A stretch of 64,000 nucleotides of DNA, from assembly GCA_014529385.2 (NCBI GenBank), contig CM043942.1, positions 51,716,274 through 51,780,273 on the forward strand, read 5' to 3'. The notes under the pieces are model-generated. The model was not told the DNA's origin and searched no databases. It saw only the letters and a list, made by a program, of their open reading frames with translations. The DNA comes from Adiantum capillus-veneris. Taxonomy: Eukaryota; Streptophyta; Polypodiopsida; Polypodiales; Pteridaceae. The position numbers were made by a program, and so were the translations under genes. Position 1 is the first letter of the stretch; the number at the start of each line of letters is the position of its first letter. Positions 11,039 to 22,309 of the stretch are shown here, in pieces.

Positions 11039-12175
11039 GTTAGGGTTCATTATGTTGTGTGATTGTGTTCAATAAAGGTTGGTGCCTCTTCCCACTGATG
11101 GGCCTCCTAGAGGTATTCCTTGTGTTTTCAGCACAATATTCAGCACATTTATTTAGTATTAAACCATTAGATTTTCAATATGATTCTCTATCATAATTCC
11201 TTGTCTAGGTTTAAGAAACAAGCAGTCTGACTAAGCTAGTTTGACCAAGTTAGGTGTTAGAGATCTTCTCTTAATACCATAGGGAATGCCTTCTTACTAA
11301 TCAATGGTTACTTTAGGTTCTTATTCCGATTTAGGCAGCATTGTGTGCAATGTACTAGGTCTTTGTAGTGGGCTTAGTCCCTATTGACCTTTAGCTTAAG
11401 TATTATAAAGGGAGTTTACTAGTGTGACGAGCCTGGGGAGGGTAACGGTATCAATATGACCCCCCAAAGTTACAAAATTAAAAGGCAATGAAAAACAAAA
11501 CACAAAAGTGCCAACAATGTAAAATCCTTATTCGATATTTCACTCAAATGTAGTGCTTATGGTACCAGAGCCCTAGAGGTTCCCAGTGTCGGTGCTTTTC
11601 GTTGAAAAGCAAAAAGCCCAAGGCATACAAAATAAGCACACACATTGAATGAATCAATGTGAAAAAACTTTGGGGGGTCAAAGAAAAGGGAATAATTCAG
11701 GTGATGATTTCATAAGTAATTCCTTTTATCGTAGCTTAACTAGAAAGTCTTCTAGGTATAGCCTCTAGTCAGCCCTTGAACATGAAATACTTTGCTCTCG
11801 TGATTAAACAGCTTAATTGACCAAAGGGAATTGAGAAGCTTGCCCATGCTATTAATAAGTTGACCTCTAGTGTCTCACGACTGTTGAATTAGCGACCCCA
11901 GACTTGTTTTTTTTAAACCTTTACAAAGTGCTTATGCGTTTAATTATATTAGGGTTTAATGTTTACTGCTAAAAAATTGTTTAATATTCTGTTACCAATC
12001 AATTTGTGTGCCTATTCCCTGCATATGCTTTTTAATTGTATATGAGAATGCAATTACTGTGCGATTTATGGTTGATTTTGCAGTGTTTGAAGAGGGCTCA
12101 AGACTACAAACTCGGATGCTCTTCCACCTCGATGAACGGGCTTCATCTCAATAGCTTCTGAGGACGGAATCTACA
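11039..12175 (+). other. Non-coding internal region of a retroelement
   Basis: No open frame of interest. An AATAAA lies near 11071. The stretch ends in the polypurine tract at ~12176, so it probably is untranslated internal sequence of the gag-only element. Confidence 0.4.
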
Positions 12176-12560
12176 TCAGGAAGGGGGACATGTTAACCCT
12201 TACGGACACCCTATCACCTTCAATGGACGCCTTATCATTATTTAATTGAGTCAAGGACCGGGCTTGTCGGTCCAATAGGAAAAGGGTAAGAGTGATCATT
12301 GATGAGAGGTGCACTCTAAAACTGGAACATATAACGTTTGGCTAAGATTGACTAAGTGTGGGTACCCAAATGTGAATAGATGAGCCCATATAAAAGTCAA
12401 TCTAAACCTAAAATGTCTCATTCTCTCATTTGTGCAATTGAAGAGTTCTCTTGCTCCATCTCCATCTTCTTCTTCATCACCTTGTATGTTGTGTGTATGC
12501 GTGAGAGAAGTAGGTGCAAGATGTTGCCCAATAATTAGCAACAAATAGAATATCAAGATG
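12176..12560 (+). mobile_element. Polypurine tract plus 3' LTR of the gag-only element
   Basis: AGGAAGGGGGACA (12178-12190) is immediately followed by TGTTAACCCTTACGG, the expected polypurine tract to LTR junction. A TATA-like CATATAAAAG lies near 12389, about 200 bp into the LTR, as in a U3 promoter. The right end is not defined because no second copy is present; I place it loosely at ~12560. Confidence 0.5.
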
Positions 12561-13300
12561 AGTGTTCATGCCAACAAATTGAAGACATCCAATCAAGTTA
12601 GCATAAGGCTTATTTGTAACAAGCTGACCGCCATTTTCAGAAGTGTTCTTTGTGAGTTTGTAACTTGGACATTAAGCAATATAGGTGATCCCATGTGGAG
12701 TCCAGCAACCCCCCAAAAGGTTCCTAGAAGCTTGGGGGTACCTCCTCCTTTGTAGGGCTGATCTGGGCTGGTCCTAGACCCTGTTCACACTAGCCTTGGC
12801 CACCAGAAGGCTATAAAAAGGCCCATAAGCTCTCATTTTATACATTCTCCTAGGAATTTCTCTCATTATTTGAGAGAATCTTTATAGACCTCTTAAGAGA
12901 AAAAATCTTAAAGAGGATTAATCCAGGTAATTAGGATTAGTGAATTGCTTAGCAGTTAAGCGAGGTTTAATTTTCTCTCTGCTAATTGTAAATTAGGAAT
13001 GATTAAGCTTCTTAATACCATAAATTACTCTTATTATATCTAAGTAATCCATGTAAACTTAATTCTCCTATTTCTTAATAGTAATTAGTACTAATTAACT
13101 ATTGTATTAATCAAAATAGCTTGATTTATGGCCTAATTTAGGCATGAATCATTGTAATTAGCTTCATTAATCTTATGATAATTTGTAGTGCTTCATTACA
13201 CTGTTATTAAACTGCAATAATTATGTGAAAAATTAGTTAATCATTTTGCTAATTATTAGGGTTATTAAGCTTATTTTTACTTAAAGTTAAGTGGGAATAT
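12561..13300. other. AT-rich non-coding DNA, possible LTR U3
   Basis: No gene is visible. CTATAAAAAG at 12811-12820 is followed ~30 bp later by a CT-rich start-like region. This may be the promoter of the long LTR whose 3' end is the repeat at 15137-15564. Confidence 0.35.
12811..12820 (+). promoter_or_regulatory. TATA-box candidate in a putative long LTR
   Basis: CTATAAAAAG in a GC-richer local context directly upstream of AT-rich transcribed-like sequence. Assignment to an LTR is inference. Confidence 0.35.
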
Positions 13301-13308
13301 GTGAGTTA

Positions 13309-13990
13309 GATAATTATGTTATAATTATCAAAGTTAGAAAAAAATCATTAGAAAGTCATGGTAATCAGGTCAAGTACAAAATTAGTAGGTTAACTTAGAT
13401 AATGATGTGATAGTTATCAGAGCTAAAAAAAATCATTAGAAATTTGTGGTAATTAGATAAAATACAATAAATTAATTGAGATAATTATCTTAGCAAATTA
13501 CCCTGATTGTTGATATAAAGCAAAGGGGGAAATTAATAAATTAAGTTAGGTAATTATGTGATAATTATCAGAGCTAGGAAACATCATTAGGAAGTTGTGG
13601 TAATCAGACCAAGTACAAAAAATAGTTTAGTTAATTATCTTAGCCAAATTACTCTTAGTTTTAATATAAAGTAAAGGGGGGAATTAGTAAGTTAAGTTAG
13701 ATAAATATGTGATAATTATCAGAGTTAGAAAACATCACTAGGAAGCCGTGGTAATTATATCAAGCACAAAAAATTAATTTAGATAATTATCTTAGCTAAA
13801 AGACCTTGATTTTTGACCTAAGTCAAGAGAAAAAATTTTCTAATTGAGTTAGATATTTATATATAAATTATCATGGGTATAAAACATCATTAGAAATATG
13901 TGATAATCATCTCAAGCTTAAAAAAATAAATTATCCAAGTAAATGGGCTTATTTGGTATGATTTTTTCTATAAAATTAACTAGGGAAAAA
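13309..13990. repeat. 151-bp imperfect tandem repeat, about 4.5 copies
   Basis: The core GATAATTATGTGATAATTAT, CAGAGYTAG and CATCATTAG recurs at 13309, 13398, 13549, 13700 and 13852. Spacings are 89 (a shortened unit), 151, 151 and 152 bp. Units also share GGTAATCA, CAAGTACAAAA and ATAATTATCTTAGC. The block is about 75% A+T and non-coding. Confidence 0.9.
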
Positions 13991-14306
13991 AGGGAAATAA
14001 TTAATATAATTAGGGAAAAAGTACTAGATCTTTGAAATACTCTAAAAACCCTACATGAATATATCATAGCCTAAATAAGGCTAAGAGATTACTAGGGTTA
14101 AAACAATTCAATTTGGACCCTAGAAATTGAATAGGAAAATAGATAAGTAGTTGAGCAGCTAATAAGAATACTCAAGGACTTGGGTACGTTGTTGGACCAC
14201 TCCTAGGTTTTTTAAGAGGTTAAGTTTGTATATTATAATCTCATGGCTGAAAAATCCTTTTAAAGGATATTAGAAGGCCCCAAAAAGGACATGTACCAGT
14301 GATCAA

Positions 14307-14444
14307 ATGGATGAGGAGTTTTTGCCCAAGAGGGGCAAAGGTACACATGATCATGAGGCCGGCCCTAGTATCATTCCTTCAGATGTGACCATGTGTCCCC
14401 TGAAGAGGTGCAGCAAGTTGCAATTCTTGACCAGTCACAGGTGA
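14307..14444 (+). other. Short open frame ending in a splice-donor-like site
   Basis: A 45-codon frame begins MDEEFLPKRGKGTHDHEAGP. With a one-base shift it reads on as SPEEVQQVAILDQSQ and reaches CACAG|GTGAGT at 14441, a consensus 5' splice site. This could be the first coding exon of a degraded gene or element ORF; there is no identified continuation. Confidence 0.25.
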
Positions 14445-15136
14445 GTTTAAGTTCTCAAGGTTCAGTTAATTTTTTTATATAAAGGTTTAAGGTAATTTAA
14501 CATTGCATACGTTAAGTATTAGTTAGAATCACTAGGATTGAGTAAACTGGCCAAGAACGGAAGATTAAATCTTCCAAGAAACACCGAGCATTTGATTGAA
14601 GAGAAATAAGAAAGAAATGCCTTGGTTCATCTAGGTGACTAGGGAATGAACTGATTGACCATCCTTAGGGTAGCTTGTCTCAAGATCACCCTGACATTTT
14701 GATATTGTTCTCTCAAGTGGAGAGTAATGGAAGCTATGTGGCTTCAGAGCAGTCCGCTACCTCCATGAATGCCGAGTCTCTACTCCGTTCATGTCATTGT
14801 TTCTTAAATGTTAGGATATGGTCTTTATCCTAGGGGAGTCGCCCGCTTGTGTGGGCAACTGGCTAGGGTGTATGGGCACCCAAACTTTTGTTTTTAAATA
14901 AGGAGAGGTGTATGGGCACCCATTGTGTATGTGATCTTGAGACAAGTAGAGTGCTAGTAAAAGTTTTGATATGACAATACATTGTCTTAAGTTTAAGGAT
15001 GTCTATTTTATGAAAGCCTGTTTTTAATGCTGATTTCAATAACTTGTTTTAATAAACTGTTGTATGGGAAAGTTAAAAGGAAACCATTATTTTATATGTC
15101 AAGAATAATGTGGTAGTAATTAGAAAACAAAAAATT

Positions 15137-15578
15137 ATGTGTGAGTGCGGGGTGGTAAGTGGGGATCGACTCAGGTTGTCAATAATGGACGGATGGACTT
15201 GATTAGTGAAATAACTATCCATTCAGGCGCACTAACGATAGAAGACTTATTCAATGGAAGAGGAGTCCACCAACAGCTGTGCTCTCACTCTTGTAGAGGG
15301 AAAAAAACGTTGGATGAGGATACCTTAGCCCATGTGTGGAGGTTATAGGGCCGAAAATATTTTTGGATTTTTAAGATTTTGTCCCGTTTTTGCTTGCGAG
15401 ATAGACTAGGTCTTTCTCTAGGGCTATAGTCCCAAGCCATTGCCAATGGTAAAGGTCTATTCCCTCGATTATTTTCTTTGAGACTCAGACTTTGATAGGC
15501 CTAGAGACCTATTAAGGACCCCCATCTTGACCTTTGGTGTCGGGGTGGTTGTGGGCAGTTTTCACTTGGTATCAAAGC
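15137..15578 (+). mobile_element. LTR 3' end plus primer-binding site, second copy
   Basis: Aligns with 7645-8097 across ~430 bp. It ends GGCAGTTTTCA and two bases later comes TGGTATCAAAGC (15567-15578), one mismatch from the standard initiator-Met primer site. The sequence is therefore the R/U5 end of a plus-strand LTR. Whether the LTR reaches back to ~12.6 kb (nearly 3 kb, including the 151-bp repeat) cannot be settled without another copy. Confidence 0.65.
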
Positions 15579-15876
15579 ATGTGTTAATTAAGCCCTTGGA
15601 CCTAGGGAAAGATGAAGGTACTATGAAAAAAAATTGTGGGTTTGATTAAAGAGATTAAAGATGTGTATAATTGAAATAAGAGAGAGGAAGAAAAAGAGAA
15701 ATATTATCCCCATCTTTGCAGGAAGACTTCCATCATGCTTTCCGCAAGTTTATGATCTTCAATATCATGTTTTTGGGAGCTTGCTCATCCCGAAGGTACA
15801 CAATTTGGAAAAGTGTGATGAAGTTACTAGACTACATGTTCTCCCCATCCACTGGGGGAATTAGTTGGGGAGGGTC
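15579..15876. other. Leader-like sequence after the primer site, no gene
   Basis: Short overlapping open frames only. The position after a primer site suggests retroelement leader or gag start, cut off by the LINE beginning at ~15877. Confidence 0.35.
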
Positions 15877-17295
15877 TAGTCAAGTATTCCCACCATTTTT
15901 TTGGCCAATGTCTCTTCCATATTTTTTGAGGGGGCTACTCCAATCATCCTCCTGCATTAATGCTTGGTATATGCCTTTAGAGTGAGGTTTCCAAAAGAGG
16001 CTACCCTCCGGCCATCTCCAAGCGTTCCATTCAAACTTTGATTCACAAATTGTCATAGCCACATTATCAAGCTCTTTTATCACCCTAATGACTAGCAAGA
16101 TCTCAAAGCCATTCAGCTGATATTGGTTTGCTAGAGAGTCAATAGTTTTCCAGCTCTTACTATTGCCGTCCCATAATTTCTCTAGTCGAATGAGACCCTT
16201 ATTATTCACTTTCTTGGACATTTCTATCCAATAGGGGCTATGTGGTGGCCCCAAGACTTTAGAGGGCCAGGGGGGAACAGTGTAAGCTAGGGTTCTTGAA
16301 ATACCTGGCTACTTCCCCCCATTCCAAAACCTCAGCTGCTCTTTTGCTCTTCCTCATCAGGTCCCTTGAAAGTCCACCCGAGCTAAGGGAAGACCACTTC
16401 GGGGACAGAAGTTTGTCATGTATCATCACCTCCTTCCACTTTCCACCTTTTGATCCCACATTTGCTGCATCGAGCCGCTTCCGTGGTCATGATAGCCCAA
16501 GCTTGCTCTTGTTTAGCCAATGAGACTATAATTTTGGCACAAAGGGCCTCAACATGGGATACCGGGTTAAGAATACCGAGACCTCCTTGGTCTACTAGAC
16601 GAGCGACTATCTCCCATCTTGCCCATTGCCATGGACGGGAGGTTTTTGTGTTGTTCTTCCAAAGAAACCTTTTAACTGCTCTTAAGAATTCTTTCCAATT
16701 GCACTTAGCCATCTTGAGGATGGGACTGAGGAAAGCAATGTACAGGAGCATATAAGAATTTATCACTCTAATCCAAATGTGGAAGGGAGGAGAGCAAACT
16801 GCCACCTTCTCATCTTTGTTCTGATTTTTTCAAGAATCCATTGAAATATTTGTTTGTGGGTTATGTCCACCCCTAAGAGGGCTCCTAGGTGTCTGAATAA
16901 ACTTCCTTTTGAGATAATCTCCCCTGACCAAACTGAAGGGTCGACAGAGTCGTTTTCTGACAGGGAGATAAGCCTTGACTTCTCTTTATTGCACTTGGAA
17001 CCCGAGGCCACGGAGAATGTTTGCACAATCTCTAGAGCTCTCTTGAGGACTTGGGGGCATGCCTTCAAGAACATGAGCGAATCATCTGTAAGCATTTTGG
17101 CCAGGAGCTGGTTATTGCCCGGAATTGTCACGCCTTGAATCTCCCCTCGTGCCGCACTGGCTTCGAGCATCGTGATGAGAGGATGCAATCTGATGGCAAA
17201 AAGCAAGGGGGCCAGGGACATCCTTGCTTAATAGACCTTTTCACTCAAAAGAGCCCACAATTCTATCATTGAATAGGAGCTCTAACTGGCTGCCA

Positions 17296-17708
17296 ACTCC
17301 AAGTATGCAAATAAGGCGACAAAGGTGAGGCCCAAAGCCCAAAGCCCCCATGACATCTTCTACATAGGACCATTCAATCTTGTCATAAGCCTTGTCGAGG
17401 TCCAACTGCAGTAGAATGCAATCTTGTTTGGAAAAGGTTGCGTACTCAATTCCCACCATTGCTGCCAAGATATTGTCATATATGGATCTCCCTTTAATAA
17501 ATCCATGACTCCAAGTATGCGAATGAGGCGACAAAGGTGAGGCCCAAAGCCCAAAGCCCCCATGACATCTTCCACATAGGACCATTATATCCTCTCTCAT
17601 AAGCCTTGTCGAGGTCCACCAGAATGCAGTCTTTTTAGAAAAGGTTGGGTACTCAATTCCCACCATTGCTGCCAAGATATTGTCATATATGGATCTCCCT
17701 TTAATAAA
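17296..17708. repeat. 212-bp tandem duplication inside the LINE RT
   Basis: ACTCCAAGTATGC begins both units (17296 and 17508), and both end in GGATCTCCCTTTAATAAAYCC. The protein therefore shows GFIKGRSIYDNILAAMVGIE twice. The second unit lacks a few bases and differs at several sites. Confidence 0.92.
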
Positions 17709-17942
17709 CCCGTGTTGATGGGGAGAGATGATTCTATTCAAGAGGGGGGCAAGCCTGAGAGCGATCGCCTTGGCAATAATTTTGTATGCTACTGACGTCA
17801 TAGTAATGGGGCGCCATGCTTAAGTTGAGAGCATGGCCATACCTGTTTTTGGATGGTTTGATAAGCCCTCTTTTAACACTTGTATCCAAGCACTCTTCGA
17901 AAATAGCTTGATTAGCCATCCGAGTGATTGGACTTTTGAGAT

Positions 17943-17944
<2 letters not shown>

Positions 17945-17981
<37 letters not shown>
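17945..17981. repeat. G37 homopolymer
   Basis: Thirty-seven consecutive G replace the expected PGxDGxxxEFF part of the LINE RT. It translates as poly-Pro on the other strand, which is not a real gene. Confidence 0.95.
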
Positions 17982-17983
<2 letters not shown>

Positions 17984-18227
17984 GTTCCTTTATAGAAAGC
18001 CAATGGATGTAGCTTTGAAGTTTGGAGAATGCATTTGAAAGGACATGATTACTTTTTTTTTCAAGATTTTCCAAGGCTCTTTTGAGAGACACATACAATG
18101 TTGGGGAAAGTCTTTTTGGCCTCCTAAAGTCCTTAGGAGAAGGTCGTTTAAATTTCTTTACTAGACAAGTGTGCCTAAGAGAGCTTTAAAAGACTCAGCC
18201 TTTCGCTAGCCTTTAAGGAATGTGGAG

Positions 18228-18350
18228 CTCTCTGGTTTTCGCCATAGCTTAGTTCAGAGCAGGCTTCATTTCCTATTCCCAGCAGTCGTACAGTTGTACA
18301 GTCTCTCTGGTTTTCGCCATCGCTTAGTTCAGAGCAGGTTTCATTTCCTT
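18228..18350. repeat. 75-bp period duplication
   Basis: CTCTCTGGTTTTCGCCATMG and CTTAGTTCAGAGCAGGYTTC occur at 18228 and 18303. Confidence 0.9.
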
Positions 18351-18577
18351 TGTGGCCACCATCATTCAAATCCGTGGTTTTAGCATCTTAATAATCGTAG
18401 TTTTGGCATCTTAATAATTGTAGTTTTGGAAAGTAAATAATCGCCTTTCCTTTTCTGGTGGATGCCTTAAACCTCTGTATCAAGTACACGGAAAAAAAAA
18501 ATAGAAGGAAAAAATAAAGAGAGAAAGTAATGCAGTAGGGGTTCTCTTTGTCGCTGCGCAGCCCCCCTTCCATTGTG

Positions 18578-19467
18578 ATGGCAAGTGAAGCCGAGGCTCT
18601 ACCCATGGAAGAAGACATCATCCAGTTCTCAAAAATGCTCAAAGAGAGAAAAGTGGTGAGACCGTTCCGATGGAGGAAGGGGACGGGTCGGCATTGCAAC
18701 CGACATCCGCAACAATAATAAGCGGAGACCAGACCATGGGGGTGGACAAGGCTGTCTCGTCAGGAAATGTCACTTTCAACGAGAACAAAGAAAAAATGAT
18801 TGGCCTTACTGGGCAAAAAACCAACTTCGAAGTTAAGGCCCTCGAGGCTAGTGAGCCTTAGGGTCCGATCTATGCAAATGGCAGCAAGAGGACTTTCGAT
18901 TCTGCATCTCTTCGACCAGGCGTCTCATTCGCGAGTCTCCTTAAGGGTCTTGACTCTAAAGATAGTGCTAAAGGCTTAGCAGAGGAGCCGTCATGTAGTG
19001 AAATACGGGAAAAGTTGATGAATGTAAAGGGCCGGCTTGAACAGGAACTCAGAGAAGTCAACAAGCAATTAGAGCTCCCCCCAAACAACAACAAAAGAAC
19101 TTGCTCACAGTCCGAATGCAGTGGATTATGTGAAACCGGGTTAGCAGATCGGACTTACACTGCTTTAAAGAAGTCTCTGCCACAGCAGGTGGAGATCACA
19201 GAAGCTATTACCATGGAAATTCTGCCAGGGCTTATAAAAAAGCAACTCGCTGTACAAGCCAAGCTCACGCTTGTATTTGGATTCAGTGGGAGAGTCCCGA
19301 ATAAATATGAGCTGACTCAATGGCTACGCAGTTTGCACGTTCTGGGACATATGGGTGCATTTGAGAATACCTCTTACCTGACCAAGGGCTTCTATTCAGT
19401 AAGATTTGAAGAGGCCTCTGATGTGTCAAAATCCCTAGATAAAGGACCGACCCCTGGTGTTCAATAG
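18578..19467 (+). pseudogene. LINE ORF1 (gag-like, DUF4283-type) remnant
   Basis: Plus-strand frames starting near ATG 18578 (MASEAEALPMEEDIIQFSKM), shifting at about 18655 to a frame open to 18861, and resuming from ~19015 to 19467. The last part carries YELTQWLRSL, then GAFENTSYLTKGFYSVRFEE and ASDVSKSLDKGP, which matches the RNA-binding domain (DUF4283) found in plant LINE ORF1 and related zinc-knuckle proteins. ORF1 products coat LINE RNA. The zinc knuckle expected downstream is missing because the frame ends exactly where minus-strand ORF2 sequence begins. The family match is from motif memory. Confidence 0.6.
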
Positions 19468-21690
19468 GACTTTTGTTCAAGGGGGAGAACCAATCATCCT
19501 TGTGCATGAGCTCTTTTTTAGATGTACTTGGTATGGGGTTTTAAAAGAGATCTATCCTTGGCCCATTTCCATGCTTTCCATTCAAATGTGGATTCCTGAA
19601 TTGGCATCAGACTGGTAATCAAGCCCTCAACAACTCTACAAACAAGTATCTTTTCCATGCCATTAAGTTGAAAATGATCTGCTAGTTGTCCAGAAGATTT
19701 CCAACGTCTGTTGGTTTTATCCCAGAAGTGTCTCAGCCGTTGGAGTCCTTTATTGTTTAGTCTTCTTGCTACCTCCCTCCAGTAGGGGTTTAGACTAACT
19801 CCATCCACCTTTGACAACCATAGGGACCAGTGTGTTGTGGAGTTTTGGAAGTACCTGGTTAGTTCCCCCCATGCCACAGTATTGCATTTTCGTACCAGCT
19901 CTCCTCCTGTTGTGCCCCCCAATTTCAAATCAGCCCATCCATGGGCTAAAAGTTTTTCGTGCACCTCCATCTCATTCCACTGACCATCTTTAGAGAAAAG
20001 CTTTGACTTGTCAATCATATCCTTGGTCATGATAGCCCAGGCTTGTTCTTGTTTTGCTATTGAGACCACAAACTTGGCGCAGAGAGCCTGGTCATGGACC
20101 ACCGGGTTGTGTATTCCGAGGCCTCCTTGGGAAGTCGGTCGAGCAAAAACTTCCCACTTTGCCCACTGCCATGGTGACAAGACCTTGGTGTTGTTCTTCC
20201 ATAAGAATCTCTTAACAGGCTTCAAAAACTCCTTCCAATTATACTCGGCTATTTTGAGCAAGAATGAATTGATCACTTTTATGCGACTTGGGAAGGGGAG
20301 CAGCTGAAACTCCCATCTTCTCATTTTTTTGGTTACCTTCTTGAAGACCCACTGAAAACCTTTGCTTGTGAGTAACATTCACCCCTAAGGGGGCACCCAG
20401 ATGACGAAATATTCTTCCTTTAGTCACGATCTCCCTTGACCAATGTGATGGGTCAAATGTGTCATCTTCCGTCAGGGAGATCAATCTTGACTTCTCAATA
20501 CTAAACTTTGCTCCTAAAGCCATGGCAAAAGTCTGCACAATCTCTACTGCCTTCCTGAGAACGTGAGGGTAGGATTATAAGAACAGGAGGGAGTCATCTG
20601 CGAACATTTTGGCTAAGAGTTGGTCATTTCCGGGCAAAGACAAACCTTGAATTTCACCCCGTGCAGCAGCTGCCTCGAGCATCGTCACAAGGGGATGCGA
20701 GCCGATGGCAAAAAGAAGAGGGGCCAATGGGGCATCCTTTCTTGATCGACCTTCTGGTTCCAAAAGTGCCTACAATTCTTTCAATGAACAAGAGCTCAGA
20801 ATGCCCTCCTACACCCAGGGTGTGAATCAAACGACAAAGTCCTGGCCCAAAGCCTAAAGTTTTCATGACATATTCAATAAAAGACCACATACTTCTGTCA
20901 CATGCCTTGTCCAGATCAAGCTACAGCAAGATGCACTTCTGCTTTGTGAAGGCAGCATACTCAATGCCAACCATTGCCGCCAAGATATTGTCATAAGTCG
21001 ACCTTCCTTTAACGAACCCATGCTAATGGGGAGAGATAACCTTGTCCAGGAGGGAAGGCATTCGAAGAGCAACTGCTTTGGTGATGACTTTATATGACAC
21101 TGTCATCATAGTTATGGGGCGCCAATGCTTAACATGAGAGCAACATAGTTGTTTTGCAATAGGCTTGATGAGGCCTCTTTTCACAGAAGAATCCAACTGC
21201 CCCTTGACAAAAGCTTGATTAGCCATATAGGTGAAGGGGCCCTTGAAGTCATCCCAAAACTCTCTAAAGAATTCAGTGGTCATGCCATCCCACCTAGGGG
21301 ACTTCTCCTTGCCAAGAGTTTGCAATGCGTACGAGCACTCATCTTCATAGAAGGCCAGCTCAAGACGACTGGCTTCAGGTTGATTGATTTTTTTAACGAC
21401 ACTCTCGAGCAAGATTGCTCTTGCCGCATCCACTTCTTGAGACCGGGTCTCAGGTTGACCAATGATTGGCTTAAGTGATCTAGCATCATTCGGGCCATAA
21501 CATCCGGGTCATGTGCGGTGTATCCCTCCTCGTCTGTAAGACAGTGAATAGAGCTGCGACTTTTTTTTATTTTTAAGGATCTAAAGAAATGTGCTTGATT
21601 AGCGACCTCAGGTTGAAGAAGGGTCTCCTTGGACAACAGTCTCGCCCTCCTTACCAGATCGAGCTGTCGCTCAACGAGGTTGGCTCTTGT
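19468..21690 (-). pseudogene. LINE ORF2 remnant B: inverted RT core
   Basis: On the minus strand: LVERQLDLVRRARLLSKETL and EVANQAHFFRSLKIKKSRSS (21.69-21.55 kb), SPRWDGMTTEFFREFWDDFK (~21.29-21.24 kb), the GFVKGRSTYDNIL-type motif (~21.0 kb, with a stop), QGLSLPGNDQLLAKMFADDS with an intact FADD (~20.6 kb), KMRRWEFQLLPFPSRIKVIN (~20.3 kb), FVVSIAKQEQAWAIMTKDMI, and FEWKAWKWAKDRSLLKPHTK down to LMHKDDWFSPLNK (~19.47 kb). This is the L1 ORF2 region from just after the endonuclease to just before zf-RVT. At least six frame changes or stops interrupt it. Orientation is opposite to ORF1 on its left and zf-RVT on its right. Confidence 0.9.
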
Positions 21691-22201
21691 CAGAAGCCCA
21701 ATGGATTGAGATCACGACAAACAATTGGAAGCCACAATGGCCCCAATATATGAAGGTGTTCCTTTGGAAGGTGCTTTGGGGGGCCTTGCCAACGCGTGTT
21801 AAGATACAAGCACGAGGAATAGGGACCGACAGCTGCTCAGGGTGCCGAGGGGCCAGTGAAGACCTTGCACACCTTTTTATGGACTGCCCAACCATAAGAG
21901 GCCTAGCAGGGAAGGTGTGCAAATGGATACAAAGAACGTGAAAAATTGGTTTTTTCAAGAAGGATCCATTCCTTGGAGGAAAATGGTTTAGAAGTCCTAC
22001 CCTTCTTGTATATACTCAGATTGTTAGGTATTGCTTCTTTCATAATATCTGAAAGGACAGGAACTGCTGTGTCTTTAATCATGAAATTTATGTTGCCAGC
22101 TTCTCAACGATTGTTCAAGAAAGTGAGGAGCTAATTTATAAGTTTAGTGAAAGCCATGACTGGATTGGGGCAACCCATGCCATTCAATCGAATCCCTTAT
22201 A
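21687..22201 (+). pseudogene. LINE zf-RVT domain and ORF2 C-terminus, plus strand
   Basis: From 21687 the frame reads EAQWIEITTNNWKPQWPQYM then KVFLWKVLWGALPTRVKIQ, CSGCRGASEDLAHLFMDCP, the reverse-transcriptase zinc-binding domain (zf-RVT) with CxxC...H...C. After a stop at ~21941 the frames continue PFLGGKW, TQIVRYCFFHNI and VASFSTIVQES to 22201, as in copy C at 45 kb. This is exactly the part missing from the inverted core on its left. Confidence 0.88.
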
Positions 22202-22309
22202 GGGTTTTGGAGCATAGTGGGTTTTTGTGATTTGTAAGCCTACTATTATATCCGACTCCCAAGGCTCGGCCTGAGCTTGAAGACGGTTTGTAATTCTCTT
22301 AACGACAAT

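Larger units (their letters stand above)
15877..18160 (-). pseudogene. LINE (L1-type) ORF2 remnant A: RT and connector
   Basis: Minus-strand frames in order: SPTLYVSLKRALE-like N-terminal part (~18090), MANQAIFEECLDTSVKRGLI (~17920), SVAYKIIAKAIALRLAPLL and ISPHQHGFIKGRSIYDNIL (17801-17690), LDLDKAYDKIEWSYV (~17400), and LLAKMLTDDSLMFL (~17080, where FADD is usual, so the aromatic residue is changed). The connector (KIIVSLAKQEQAWAIM, 16.5-16.6 kb) and FEWNAWRWPEGSLFWKPHSK (~16.0 kb) follow. The order is that of plant L1 ORF2 after the endonuclease. Endonuclease and zf-RVT are absent. Breaks include a 212-bp internal duplication, a G37 run in the RT fingers and many frameshifts. Dead copy. Confidence 0.9.

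Noticed and set aside
17734-18098. Poly-proline ORFs on the minus strand
   Set aside because: The proline tract is the G37 homopolymer; real LINE RT lies on both sides in other frames.
19468-21690. Simple twin-priming inversion
   Set aside because: It explains the RT/zf-RVT junction but not the sense ORF1 on the far side, so it is left as one of several explanations.
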